The notes beneath the pieces are model-generated. The model was not told the origin of the DNA, made no database searches, and worked only from the letters and a program-made list of their open reading frames with translations. A stretch of DNA of 64,000 nt from Bacillota bacterium (GTDB lineage Bacteria > Bacillota > Sulfobacillia > JABLXB01): NCBI GenBank assembly GCA_013178305.1, contig JABLXB010000006.1, forward strand, positions 89,921-153,920, read 5' to 3'. How positions within the stretch are numbered: the stretch's first letter is position 1; each line of letters starts with the position of its first letter. Positions 32,698 through 40,632 of the stretch are shown piece after piece. Both the position numbers and the translations under genes were made by a program.

Positions 32698-33930
32698 ATG
32701 GCAAGCGCGCGGGCAAGTACAACCCGTTCGTCGTGGCTCAACAGGAACGTCTGGGGGATGGCCGTTACGAGCTTCCTCTCCGACACCAGCCACGAGATGG
32801 CGACATCGGTACTTCCATCATTCCTGACGGCGCTTGGTTCGCCCCCTCTGGTTCTTGGGGCGATTGAGGGCGTATCGGATGCGCTCTCAAGTTTTGTAAA
32901 GCTAGGCGCAGGCTGGTATTCGGATAAAGTTGGCCGCAGGAAAGGCATAGTGGTCGCCGGATACTTCATAACCGGTGTAGCCTTATCGCTGTTTGCGTTC
33001 GCCAACGGGTGGGCGCTTGTGATGGTTGCCAGGGCACTTGGTTGGCTTGGACGCGGCGTGAGAGGACCGCTGCGCGATGCCATGCTGTTGGATTCAGTGG
33101 ATCAGAAGGATCGCGGGAAGGCGTTTGGGTTTCACCGCGCGGGTGACACCTTGGGTGCTATAGTGGGACCCCTCACGGCAGCCGCGCTGTTGGGCTTCTT
33201 CAAGCAAGCCGGCCCTGGCTCCGGCGTACCTGCATTAAGAGGCATATTCCTGCTAACCCTTCTGCCCGGCGTTGGGTCCGCGGTTGCGTTCGCTTCGCTA
33301 GTCAAAGAGAAACACGGCGCCGGGAAATCTCAACACAAGTTCTGGGCGACCTTACACCGCATGCCATCGGGATTCCGGAGATACCTGGTCGGCATCGCCA
33401 CATTTGGAATAGGAGACTTCTCACATACCCTCTTGATACTTGCGGCCACCCAGATTCTGAAACCATCCTGGGGCATCACCAGAGCGGCGCAGGTGGCTGC
33501 GATACTGTATGTCCTCCGGAACGTGTCGTACACGCTCTTTTCGTACCCGGTCGGACTCCTCAGCGATCGGTTAGGTCGTAGGTATGTTCTCGTCTTCGGA
33601 TATGCAATTGGCGCGGTTACCATGCTTGGCTTTTCGGCACTGTTCGCATTCCCCAACTACGTGTTACCCATACTATTTCTGCTCTTCACGGGCGCTGGAC
33701 TATATATTGCGGTGGAAGATACCCTTGAAGGGGCACTAACAGCGGATCTTGTACCCGACTCCGGAGTACGAGCCACCGCTCTTGGGCTGCTGGGCGTCGT
33801 CAACGGGGTTGGCGACCTGGTTTCAAGCCTAGTGGTAGGTGGCCTATGGAACGCAAGCCCGCCGATGGCCTTCGCGTATTCGGCGTTCATGATGTTGGCC
33901 GGCGCCCTGGTGCTGAGCCAGTTTCGGTAG
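32698..33930 (+). CDS. MFS transporter controlled by a fluoride riboswitch
   Basis: The 410-residue protein has 11-12 hydrophobic segments. It carries the MFS loop motif GWYSDKVGRRKG between helices 2 and 3, and a repeat of it (GLLSDRLGRRYV) in the second half. SFLSDTSHEMATSVLPSFL near the N terminus and RGVRGPLRDAMLLDSV after helix 4 are marks of a prokaryotic MFS subgroup of unknown substrate. Control by riboswitch (b) suggests export of fluoride, a fluorinated compound, or an ion whose balance is upset by fluoride. ATG 32698 follows GGGGTGGG. It converges on the DUF4129 operon. Confidence 0.88.
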   Translation: MASARASTTRSSWLNRNVWGMAVTSFLSDTSHEMATSVLPSFLTALGSPPLVLGAIEGVSDALSSFVKLGAGWYSDKVGRRKGIVVAGYFITGVALSLFAFANGWALVMVARALGWLGRGVRGPLRDAMLLDSVDQKDRGKAFGFHRAGDTLGAIVGPLTAAALLGFFKQAGPGSGVPALRGIFLLTLLPGVGSAVAFASLVKEKHGAGKSQHKFWATLHRMPSGFRRYLVGIATFGIGDFSHTLLILAATQILKPSWGITRAAQVAAILYVLRNVSYTLFSYPVGLLSDRLGRRYVLVFGYAIGAVTMLGFSALFAFPNYVLPILFLLFTGAGLYIAVEDTLEGALTADLVPDSGVRATALGLLGVVNGVGDLVSSLVVGGLWNASPPMAFAYSAFMMLAGALVLSQFR

Positions 33931-34024
33931 GAGCGTTACACTTGAAGACGCGCGGGCGTGGGATCTGCAACTGCCATATGCCGCATCACACCGATTCTAG
34001 TGCCGGCACGTCAAAACGACAGAA

Positions 34025-34055
34025 CACTCCAGTAGGGCCTAGCCCTACTGGAGTG
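34025..34055. terminator. Perfect 14-bp hairpin between convergent transcripts
   Basis: CACTCCAGTAGGGC (34025-34038) and its exact complement (34042-34055) flank a CTA loop. It lies in the 220-base space between the MFS gene and the DUF4129 gene, which converge, and probably ends both transcripts. No T-run follows. Nothing else is seen in this gap. Confidence 0.6.
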
Positions 34056-34150
34056 CAGCTCCAGCCCTGCCAGCCTGCACGCAACATCCGCGAACTCTGC
34101 CAGCAAACCGCGGCGCGCCGGTCTTGATCTGTCCCCCATACTCCCAGGTG

Positions 34151-35545
34151 TCATACCCTGTTGTTTCCTATTCTATTTACAGACCGCACAATCTCCGCCA
34201 GGCACCGGTCAAGCTCTTCGTATTCGCCAGCCTCGACTGTGTATGCTCCGTATCTGACACGGATGTAAAGGTTGGTAAGGAACTCCACTGCCCCCCGCGG
34301 CGCAGGGGCGGCAGCCAGGAACCTGGGAAGGTATTCATACGGAGTCTCACTACTTCGGCGTCCGGCGTTTACCTTGGCCCCCAGGCCAAGCAAACGGCGG
34401 TAGGCTGTCCTTACTCGAGAAGGGTCTCCTCCATCTGCCGGTTCGCCACAGGACCCCGGCTCACAAGTCTGGTGCCCGGCAGCCAGCCACGGTAATTCAG
34501 CCCAGGACCAGATGGACTCACGGGTTTCCAAGACGCCCTCCTCCTCGGGTTCCAGTCTGAGCCAGATGGAGCTCATGAAGATGGACAGCATGACATAGGC
34601 GACAAAAAGAATGCCCAGCGCAAATACAAGCCCGACCAACCATGGCGGAAGACTGCGCAGGGTTTCTTCCTTGAGCTGGTCGGCGAAAGAGATGGTTACC
34701 CCGATCGGCGGGAGTCTCGCGGGACGCCTTGCGATCCACCGCATCAGGGGTTCAATGACCCGCCCCACTATCACTGCAATCGGCAACACGATTCCTAACA
34801 GTACGCCGGCAATCCACAGGAGGAACCGTCTAACGACAGCGGCGGCCCCAACCACATCACGGCCCGCCAATAGCCAACCAGCGGCGGTTGGAACTACCAC
34901 CACGCCCAGCGCCGCGATTATGGCGATTCTTCGCCAGGCTTTCCCGTGGGGGGGCCCCGGCTGTCCCACCTCCTCGGCCTGTAGGATGATGGCCGACATA
35001 CTTGTGCCTGCCAGTGCCAGTAATCCCGCGACGAAGAAACTCGCCATGCAAAGGACCAACCGTCCGGTAGAGTCGCTGGGCAAGCCCATCATGGGCGACA
35101 GGATAAGCAACAAGATCAATCGCAGTGTAAGGCTGGCAAATTGCTCGCTCAGCGCCCCATGATTCCGGTAATACTGCACAACCACAGCCCCGCGCCACCA
35201 GAGGAAAAGAAGGATGATTAGACTGGTCGTAAATGCATCTCCGGGAGCCGGTGCGAGAATCGCTGCGAGAGCTGCCGTGGAAACCAGCCCGCTCACCCCA
35301 ATGCCCGCCCGAAGGTAACCCAGGCTCACCTTTCTCTGGTAAAGATTCTCCGTCACCAGGGACCCAGCAGTGATCGCCAGAGCCTGAACCCACAGTACGG
35401 GCTTCTCAACATAAGCATCTAAACCCACGGCGGAGAAGATGACGATTTCCCAGGCGTACCAAAGAGCCATCTCCATGGCCAGGACCAGCGCATCCGTGAC
35501 GCCGAACGGCTTACCCGATCTGGAGCTCAAGCGGTGCACCCCCAT
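34151..35545 (-). CDS. Polytopic membrane protein with C-terminal DUF4129 domain
   Basis: The 464-residue protein has about nine hydrophobic helices up to residue 350. A cytoplasmic tail ends with the DUF4129 pattern: AYRRLLGLGAKVNAGRRSSETPYEYLPRF and LTNLYIRVRYGAYTVEAGEYEELDRCL. DUF4129 proteins regularly accompany MoxR ATPases and DUF58 proteins, often fused to transglutaminase domains. Here the transglutaminase part is absent. The gene overlaps the DUF58 gene by 35 bases and is last in the crcB operon. Confidence 0.83.
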   Translation of the reverse strand: MGVHRLSSRSGKPFGVTDALVLAMEMALWYAWEIVIFSAVGLDAYVEKPVLWVQALAITAGSLVTENLYQRKVSLGYLRAGIGVSGLVSTAALAAILAPAPGDAFTTSLIILLFLWWRGAVVVQYYRNHGALSEQFASLTLRLILLLILSPMMGLPSDSTGRLVLCMASFFVAGLLALAGTSMSAIILQAEEVGQPGPPHGKAWRRIAIIAALGVVVVPTAAGWLLAGRDVVGAAAVVRRFLLWIAGVLLGIVLPIAVIVGRVIEPLMRWIARRPARLPPIGVTISFADQLKEETLRSLPPWLVGLVFALGILFVAYVMLSIFMSSIWLRLEPEEEGVLETRESIWSWAELPWLAAGHQTCEPGSCGEPADGGDPSRVRTAYRRLLGLGAKVNAGRRSSETPYEYLPRFLAAAPAPRGAVEFLTNLYIRVRYGAYTVEAGEYEELDRCLAEIVRSVNRIGNNRV

Positions 35546-36722
35546 CTAAATGGACTCGACGCACGGTTACCCCCGGGCATTGATCCAGGTGAGCATTTTG
35601 CCCCACAAGCAGTACGATTACCTGCCGACCGGTATCCCTGGCGGCCAGGATGGAGTCTCTTAGCTCCTCGTTTGTGAACCCTGTGACCAGTACCACGCCA
35701 CAACCAGGTGGAAGTCCCGGAACCTCCGAATCCAACAACGTACAAATTGAACCGGATGGGCCATGCATCTTGGCCAGTGCCGCGAGTCCCTCCTCCAACA
35801 TTTCGGGGGAACGGCTGGGGGGTATCTTCAAACCTGTGCCGGTGCCCGCGACGCAACCATTTGAGAAGATTCCTGCCACATAACGGTTCTCAAGGCAGAG
35901 ACTGAACACTGAGGCGGCTACGGTAATCGCTTGATCGAGAAGGTCAACGTCCAATCCCAGCCAGGGAGGGTCATATGTGGCGGCGTTCAAAAAGACCGCC
36001 GTGCAGGTCTCGGCCCTGGGCTCATATACCTTGACCTGGAGGCTCCCTGTCCTAGCAGTCGCTTTCCAGTGAATGCGCTTGAAGCTGTCCGAAGGATCAT
36101 AGTCGCGTATGCCGGCTACGAAGGATGGGTCCTGCAGCAGCCGGTCGCTGACCCTGGTATCACCAAGCGGCCGCCGCGCTGGTAACCCCAGTGCCTCCAG
36201 GGGTAGAATCCTCGGATAGACAATCAGGTGGGTCGTATCCTTGAGCGCCAGCGTTTCCTTGCAGAACCCAAAAGGGTCTCCACACGTGAGCCTGGCTGGG
36301 CCGAGAGAGTAATAGCCGCGCCGGGGGAACCGGATTTCATACTGGCGGCGGACCCGCTCGTAGTAGCCCAACGATACGAAGGAAAGCAGTCTCTTGCGCC
36401 CGGGGATATAATGGATACCCAGGCGTCCTCCCTTCAGGATCAGGTCCTCTGGAACATCTTCCTCCATCTGAAGCCAGGTGATGGGCAGGAGCTTATGGTT
36501 TTCCAGGGTTATAGTCAGGGTTGCCGGCTCCCCTGGGAAAGTCCTGAGCGGGTGAATCTCCTTATTATAAGATACTCGCTTCAGGCTGATCTTTCCCCAG
36601 CTATAGGCAGCCAGGCTTATGGCCAGCACCGATACGTTCGCCATGAACAGCAGGCGCTGCTTCCACAGCAGGCTTAAGACACCAAGCACGATAAACAACG
36701 GGGTCCATGAGGCGGAGAACAT
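35511..36722 (-). CDS. DUF58 (vWA-like) membrane-associated protein
   Basis: The 403-residue protein starts with two hydrophobic helices (about 5-45), then a beta-rich region. The DUF58 core GIRDYDPSDSFKRIHWKATARTG lies near residue 210 and a vWA-like tail follows. DUF58 proteins act with MoxR ATPases, probably in assembling or maturing surface complexes. ATG 36722 lies two bases after the moxR stop (TGACATG). It is in the crcB operon behind riboswitch (c). Confidence 0.88.
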   Translation of the reverse strand: MFSASWTPLFIVLGVLSLLWKQRLLFMANVSVLAISLAAYSWGKISLKRVSYNKEIHPLRTFPGEPATLTITLENHKLLPITWLQMEEDVPEDLILKGGRLGIHYIPGRKRLLSFVSLGYYERVRRQYEIRFPRRGYYSLGPARLTCGDPFGFCKETLALKDTTHLIVYPRILPLEALGLPARRPLGDTRVSDRLLQDPSFVAGIRDYDPSDSFKRIHWKATARTGSLQVKVYEPRAETCTAVFLNAATYDPPWLGLDVDLLDQAITVAASVFSLCLENRYVAGIFSNGCVAGTGTGLKIPPSRSPEMLEEGLAALAKMHGPSGSICTLLDSEVPGLPPGCGVVLVTGFTNEELRDSILAARDTGRQVIVLLVGQNAHLDQCPGVTVRRVHLDGGAPLELQIG

Positions 36723-36723
36723 G

Positions 36724-37695
36724 TCATCTCACCGGCATTCCAGCAAGGTCTTCCACCGGAACGGGTGTGCAATCGAGCGCTTCCCCTACGAGCCTCTCCG
36801 CGTTCCCACCCGCAAGCCGGCTCTGGGTTTTCAGAAGGAGGCGGTGAGCAAATACCGGCCCGGCCAGTCGTTTGATGTCGTCGGGTACTACGAAATCCCT
36901 CCCTTGGGTGAGCGCGTGGGCTTGGGCACACCGGTACATGGCAAGCGTCGCCCGCGGACTGGCGCCCAGGCGGGACGAGGAGTGGGTTCGCGTTGCCCTC
37001 ACAACATCGACCAAGTAGCCCAGTACCACATCTGTTACCCTGACAGTCTTGGCGGCGCCTTGCAGTCCCAGTACCTGTTCCGGCGAGAGCACTGGGGCCA
37101 GGTCCGATAGCGGGTCGAGTGTTCCAAAACGCTGGACAATACCCATTTCCAGATCCCTTTCAGGGTAGCCCAGGCTAATCCTAAGCATAAACCGATCCAG
37201 CTGTGCCTCCGGCAATGGATACGTGCCCTCCATTTCGATGGGGTTCTGCGTTGCCAGGACCATGAACGGCCGAGGTAACTCGCGTGTTACTCCGTCCACC
37301 GTCACCTGCCGCTCTCCCATGGCTTCCAGGAGGCTGGACTGTGTTCTAGGAGTGGCCCTGTTGATTTCGTCCGCCAAGACGATATGCGCCATAACCGGCC
37401 CAGGCCGGAATTGAAACTCCCCCAGTTTTTGGTTGAAGTAGTTGAGTCCAGTCACGTCCGATGGCATCAGGTCGGGGGTGAACTGAATCCTCTGGAACGA
37501 GCAATCGAGGGACTCTGCAAGGGCTTTCGCCAGCGTGGTCTTCCCTATTCCCGGAACATCTTCCAGCAGTACATGCCCTTCCGCTAGCAGGGCAACAACG
37601 AGAAGGTCCATGGTTTCCTCTCTACCGACGAATGCTCTCCGAACATTGGTCTTCAATTCACGGATGAGAGAGTACGCAGTGAACATATCCATCAA
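36724..37695 (-). CDS. moxR: MoxR-family AAA+ ATPase
   Basis: The 323-residue AAA+ chaperone has Walker A EDVPGIGKTTLAKALA near residue 38, PSDVTGLNYFNQ, Walker B HIVLADEINRATPRTQSSLLEAM, sensor 1 VLATQNPIEMEGTYPLPEAQLDRF, and the C-terminal lid. MoxR proteins help insert metals or assemble complexes together with vWA proteins such as the DUF58 partner encoded next. TTG 37695 has TAGGAGG eight bases upstream; ATG 37692 is in frame. It follows the DUF190 fragment by 13 bases. Confidence 0.92.
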   Translation of the reverse strand: MMDMFTAYSLIRELKTNVRRAFVGREETMDLLVVALLAEGHVLLEDVPGIGKTTLAKALAESLDCSFQRIQFTPDLMPSDVTGLNYFNQKLGEFQFRPGPVMAHIVLADEINRATPRTQSSLLEAMGERQVTVDGVTRELPRPFMVLATQNPIEMEGTYPLPEAQLDRFMLRISLGYPERDLEMGIVQRFGTLDPLSDLAPVLSPEQVLGLQGAAKTVRVTDVVLGYLVDVVRATRTHSSSRLGASPRATLAMYRCAQAHALTQGRDFVVPDDIKRLAGPVFAHRLLLKTQSRLAGGNAERLVGEALDCTPVPVEDLAGMPVR

Positions 37696-37707
37696 GGATT
37701 CTTCCTC

Positions 37708-37833
37708 CTACGCGCTATTGGCCGCTCGCTCGCGCCTGTCGACAATCTCAACTAGCAAAGGCAAATCGGTTGATAGATCTAGTAATCGCGCCGAGTGTAT
37801 CCGACTGTCCGCCCCAAATCCTTCAATTCTCAC
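37708..37833 (-). CDS. DUF190 mini-protein or remnant (41 residues)
   Basis: A 41-codon gene begins GTG 37833, with GGAGG nine bases upstream, and ends TAG 37708. Its sequence RIEGFGADSRIHSARLLDL then STDLPLLVEIVDRRER matches the central part of DUF190 proteins (GFG..., DLP..VEIVD..ER). About 40 N-terminal and 25 C-terminal residues of the normal domain are missing. Full DUF190 genes are frequent neighbours of crcB, as here. It could be a decayed gene or a retained mini-domain; the intact ribosome-binding site favours translation. Confidence 0.7.
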   Translation of the reverse strand: MRIEGFGADSRIHSARLLDLSTDLPLLVEIVDRRERAANSA

Positions 37834-37835
37834 AA

Positions 37836-38216
37836 CTACATACCTCCACCTCCCAGCATTTGGCCGGTACCCAATCCAATGAAAGCACCTAGTACCCCTA
37901 AAGCCGTCGAAACAACCATGTAAACGATGGCCCTGAATACGTCGCCTTCCCGAAGCATTATGAGAGACTCCAGGGTGAACGTCGAGAATGTCGTGAAGGC
38001 ACCAAGCAGCCCGATGGCCGCAAAGGACCGAGATTGAGAGGATAAAGTGCCGGCGAGCGTAAACGAATGGAGCATTCCTGTAAAAAAGCTCCCCGAGAGG
38101 TTGATAGCCAGTGTGCCCCACGGGAAAATCACTCCCAGCAGGCTCCCAAAGTACAGCGACACAAGGTATCTTAGTGTTGCGCCGAATGCTCCACCCACTG
38201 CGATTGCTACTAGCAT
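37836..38216 (-). CDS. crcB: Fluoride ion channel CrcB/Fluc
   Basis: The 126-residue protein has four transmembrane helices. It shows the Fluc motifs GGAFGATLRYL at residue 8, GTLAINLSGSFFTG with the conserved Asn, and GLLGAFTTFSTFTLE with the phenylalanine-box and Na+-site region. It forms dual-topology dimers that let F- leave the cell. GGGGGTTGAGGC precedes ATG 38216. A single copy is present, so a homodimer is expected. It is first in a five-gene minus-strand operon behind riboswitch (c). Confidence 0.95.
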   Translation of the reverse strand: MLVAIAVGGAFGATLRYLVSLYFGSLLGVIFPWGTLAINLSGSFFTGMLHSFTLAGTLSSQSRSFAAIGLLGAFTTFSTFTLESLIMLREGDVFRAIVYMVVSTALGVLGAFIGLGTGQMLGGGGM

Positions 38217-38307
38217 GCCTCAACCCCCGTCAAAGCGTAAACCTCTTAGTCCAATCCTGGGTTGCTCTATTGGCCAGTCTTGAGTGGCCATGACGCTTCC
38301 CAACTAT

Positions 38308-38382
38308 GAGTAAGGCTCCCACGGTTATCCGTAGGAGCCATCATCACAGAGGACACCTGGCGAGCCCCATCGCCTATACTGT
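38308..38382 (-). promoter_or_regulatory. Fluoride (crcB) riboswitch (c), minus strand
   Basis: GGCGATGGGGCTCGCC (38374-38359) is the aptamer stem. GATGATGGCTCCTACGG pairs with CCGTGGGAGCC over ATAA. The run after the stem (TTACTC) is not T-rich, so this copy may terminate poorly or act on translation. It precedes crcB by about 90 bases. Confidence 0.9.
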
Positions 38383-38387
38383 TCTGA

Positions 38388-38416
38388 ATTATAGCCTATG
38401 GACCGTTGGGCTGCAA
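38388..38416 (-). promoter_or_regulatory. Promoter for riboswitch (c) and the crcB operon
   Basis: On the minus strand TTGCAG (38416-38411) and TATAAT (38393-38388) are 17 bases apart, leading into the riboswitch. The 160 bases between this and the divergent promoter at 38575 show no recognised feature. Confidence 0.75.
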
Positions 38417-38574
38417 CCTACAGAGGGGGTACTGCTCGAAGCGACCGGACCGACCTGTCCCAGAAAGAAAGCTGCCCTCCGTCTAACGACAGCAAGGGGA
38501 TGATGGAGCGCTTCTATCCACTCCTCCACTGCGCCCTCACTAACGTGGAGCCCGCACATGGAGCCCGCGCTTGG

Positions 38575-38604
38575 TTGCATCGGCGACTGAAGAAATGGTA
38601 CAAT
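38575..38604 (+). promoter_or_regulatory. Promoter for riboswitch (d)
   Basis: TTGCAT (38575-38580) and TACAAT (38599-38604) are 18 bases apart, directly before the aptamer of riboswitch (d). Three of the four island promoters share a TTGCA -35. Confidence 0.65.
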
Positions 38605-38609
38605 ACCAC

Positions 38610-38707
38610 CTAAAGGTGATGGGGCTCGCCGAAATTACCCGGACGAGTCGGGGGTTTACGTTCACGGGTTGATGGCTCCTGTCGTGTTGACAGGGGCTAT
38701 TTTGTTT
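38610..38707 (+). promoter_or_regulatory. Fluoride (crcB) riboswitch (d), plus strand
   Basis: GGTGATGGGGCTCGCC (38615-38630) opens the aptamer. A longer third stem than in the other copies leads to GATGGCTCCTGTC, which pairs with GACAGGGGC over GTGTT, then TATTTTGTTT. The dynamin-like gene starts at 38725. Confidence 0.9.
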
Positions 38708-38724
38708 GTGATGGAGGGACTCCA

Positions 38725-40497
38725 ATGCTTCAGCAGTACGCATCTCAAAAAGCTGCCCTTCTGAAGGCTCTATCGTTAGTTCAAGAAGTAGCCGAAGGTG
38801 CCGGACGGCCTGAGGTACGACAGGCGGCAGAACAGATATCCGAACAACTGCGCCAGGGGCGATTCAATTTGGTAGTATTAGGAGAGTTCAAGAGGGGTAA
38901 GTCGACTCTCATCAACGCCATGCTGGGGAAAGAGGTCGTTTCTGCAGGGGTTACCCCTTTGACATCAGTGGCAACCGAAATCGCATACGCCGAGAATGAC
39001 TGTGCGATGGTGCATTTTATGGACGGCAGCAAGAAAACCATAGATCTCAAAGAGATTCACGAGTACGCCACCGAGAAATACAACCCTCTCAACCGGAAAC
39101 GCGTGGGTAAAGTTGAGGCATTTGTTCAGTCGTCGTTCTTGGCGGATGGCCTGGTTCTCGTTGATACTCCTGGCGTCGGTTCTACCTATATGCACAACAC
39201 GAAATCAGCGTATGAATACATCCCCAAAGCAGACGCAGCCATATTCGTTGTGTCGGCTGATCCGCCCATCAGCAAAGCGGAGTGTGATTTCATACGGGAT
39301 GTACGCAAGTATGTAGACAAGATTTTCTTCGTTCAGAACAAAGTCGACTACCTGGCTGAGGAGGATATGGCCGAGTCATTAACCTTCACGCAGGGGGTCA
39401 TTGCCTCCGAAGTGGGGAGCGCTGGAATTGAACTATATCCCATTTCGGCGAGGCTGGCTCTCGAGGCAAAGAAAAGCGGTAACACGGAGATACTTCACGA
39501 GAGCATGCTGCCCGCATTCGAATCTGACATCGGTGGATTCCTGGTTAAGGGAAAAGGTGAGACTCTGCTTGAATCAGTTGGGCGGAAGACCGCGAACCTC
39601 CTGGCGGACCTCGAACTTGCTCTCTCCCTAGAACGTAAGGCCATTACCACTCCGTATGACGAGCTTGCGGCCAAAGCACAGGAGTTCTCGGATCTGGCCA
39701 AGAGAATCGAGAGGGAGCAGATGGAAGCAGAATGGATTCTAGATGGCGAAGTCGAGAGACTGTCTGCAGAAGTCATCGAGGAAATCGAGAACTTCAAGGC
39801 TCAGGCAACCGCATCCATTACGAGAGAGCTCGACATCTGCTGGAGCGAAACCGAAGATGCCTCTATCAAGAACCTACCCGAGATACTCACCCAATTTGTC
39901 AAGGCTAGGATCCTTCAGTATTTCACCAGTTTTCGGGAGGCCGCAGTCAGCCTAGCAGAAGATCGATTTAGGCAGATTGCCGGTCACCTCGCATGCAGGA
40001 TAGCGCCGCGCATCGCGGATATCAAGGCCTCTGCCGCAAGACTGTACAACATGGAGATCGAAATCCGCTCGGAGCCTATTCACTTTCAACAAGAAACGGA
40101 CTTCTACTTCCGGCTCGATGAGCTGCCCACGCTCCTGCCTCTTAAGCCTGGGACTCTCCAATCGTTCTTGCCCAAGAGGGTGGCCAGGGAAATGATTCGT
40201 AGGGCAACCACCGAAAAGGCATACATGCTTGTCGACCGGCAGTGTGGGAGAATCCGGTATGATGTCTTAGCGCGGCTGAATAATAGTACTTCTCTACTGA
40301 AGAGAGAGATGCAGCGACGGTTCCAGGATCTCCTGTCGCTTACGGAGGGTCTCTTCAACAAAACACTCGAAAGGCAGAAGAGTGGCAGGGCGGAAATATC
40401 GGCCCGGGTCTCGGAACTCGACAACCTGAGTGCCAAGATCGCTGACATCTCCCCGCCCCGCGCAGCCGCGGTCGGGGATTCGTGCCGAAGCAGGTGA
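38725..40497 (+). CDS. Bacterial dynamin-like GTPase controlled by a fluoride riboswitch
   Basis: The 590-residue protein has a dynamin-family G domain: LGEFKRGKSTLINAMLG (G1, about residues 52-68), GVTPLTSVATEI (G2), DTPGVGST (G3) and QNKVD (G4). A long helical stalk (residues 290-560) follows, with a hydrophobic hairpin-like patch around LDELPTLLPLKPGTLQSFLP. Bacterial dynamins bind and remodel membranes during stress or cell-envelope damage. ATG 38725 has GGAGGGAC upstream. It is the only gene after riboswitch (d). Codon use is less GC-rich than in flanking housekeeping genes. Confidence 0.88.
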   Translation: MLQQYASQKAALLKALSLVQEVAEGAGRPEVRQAAEQISEQLRQGRFNLVVLGEFKRGKSTLINAMLGKEVVSAGVTPLTSVATEIAYAENDCAMVHFMDGSKKTIDLKEIHEYATEKYNPLNRKRVGKVEAFVQSSFLADGLVLVDTPGVGSTYMHNTKSAYEYIPKADAAIFVVSADPPISKAECDFIRDVRKYVDKIFFVQNKVDYLAEEDMAESLTFTQGVIASEVGSAGIELYPISARLALEAKKSGNTEILHESMLPAFESDIGGFLVKGKGETLLESVGRKTANLLADLELALSLERKAITTPYDELAAKAQEFSDLAKRIEREQMEAEWILDGEVERLSAEVIEEIENFKAQATASITRELDICWSETEDASIKNLPEILTQFVKARILQYFTSFREAAVSLAEDRFRQIAGHLACRIAPRIADIKASAARLYNMEIEIRSEPIHFQQETDFYFRLDELPTLLPLKPGTLQSFLPKRVAREMIRRATTEKAYMLVDRQCGRIRYDVLARLNNSTSLLKREMQRRFQDLLSLTEGLFNKTLERQKSGRAEISARVSELDNLSAKIADISPPRAAAVGDSCRSR

Positions 40498-40585
40498 AAC
40501 ACCTCTGCGCAGGGCGAACGATTTCGCCGGGGGGCCTCAAACAAGAACACCCCGTTCCGCCGCGAAACCGCAGTCCGTACTATCG

Positions 40586-40621
40586 TAAGTTATGCGGCGC
40601 GGCCGTCCCGTGACAGAACGA
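40586..40621. repeat. Copy B of a 36-bp imperfect direct repeat
   Basis: These bases match 23624-23659 at 29 of 36 positions, including an identical 13-base TCCCGTGACAGAA. They fall between the dynamin-like gene and the GntR gene, near the end of the low-GC block. On the minus strand the AC-N15-CATAACTTA pattern is kept, but no gene starts downstream of it in that direction. Confidence 0.5.
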
Positions 40622-40632
40622 GGACAATTCCT

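Noticed and set aside
37834-38223. Extended frame upstream of the DUF190 mini-gene
   Set aside because: It overlaps crcB in another frame, and only the last 41 codons resemble DUF190 and have a ribosome-binding site.
38389-38580. Small minus-strand frame between riboswitches (c) and (d)
   Set aside because: It has no ribosome-binding site, crosses the crcB promoter and resembles no family.
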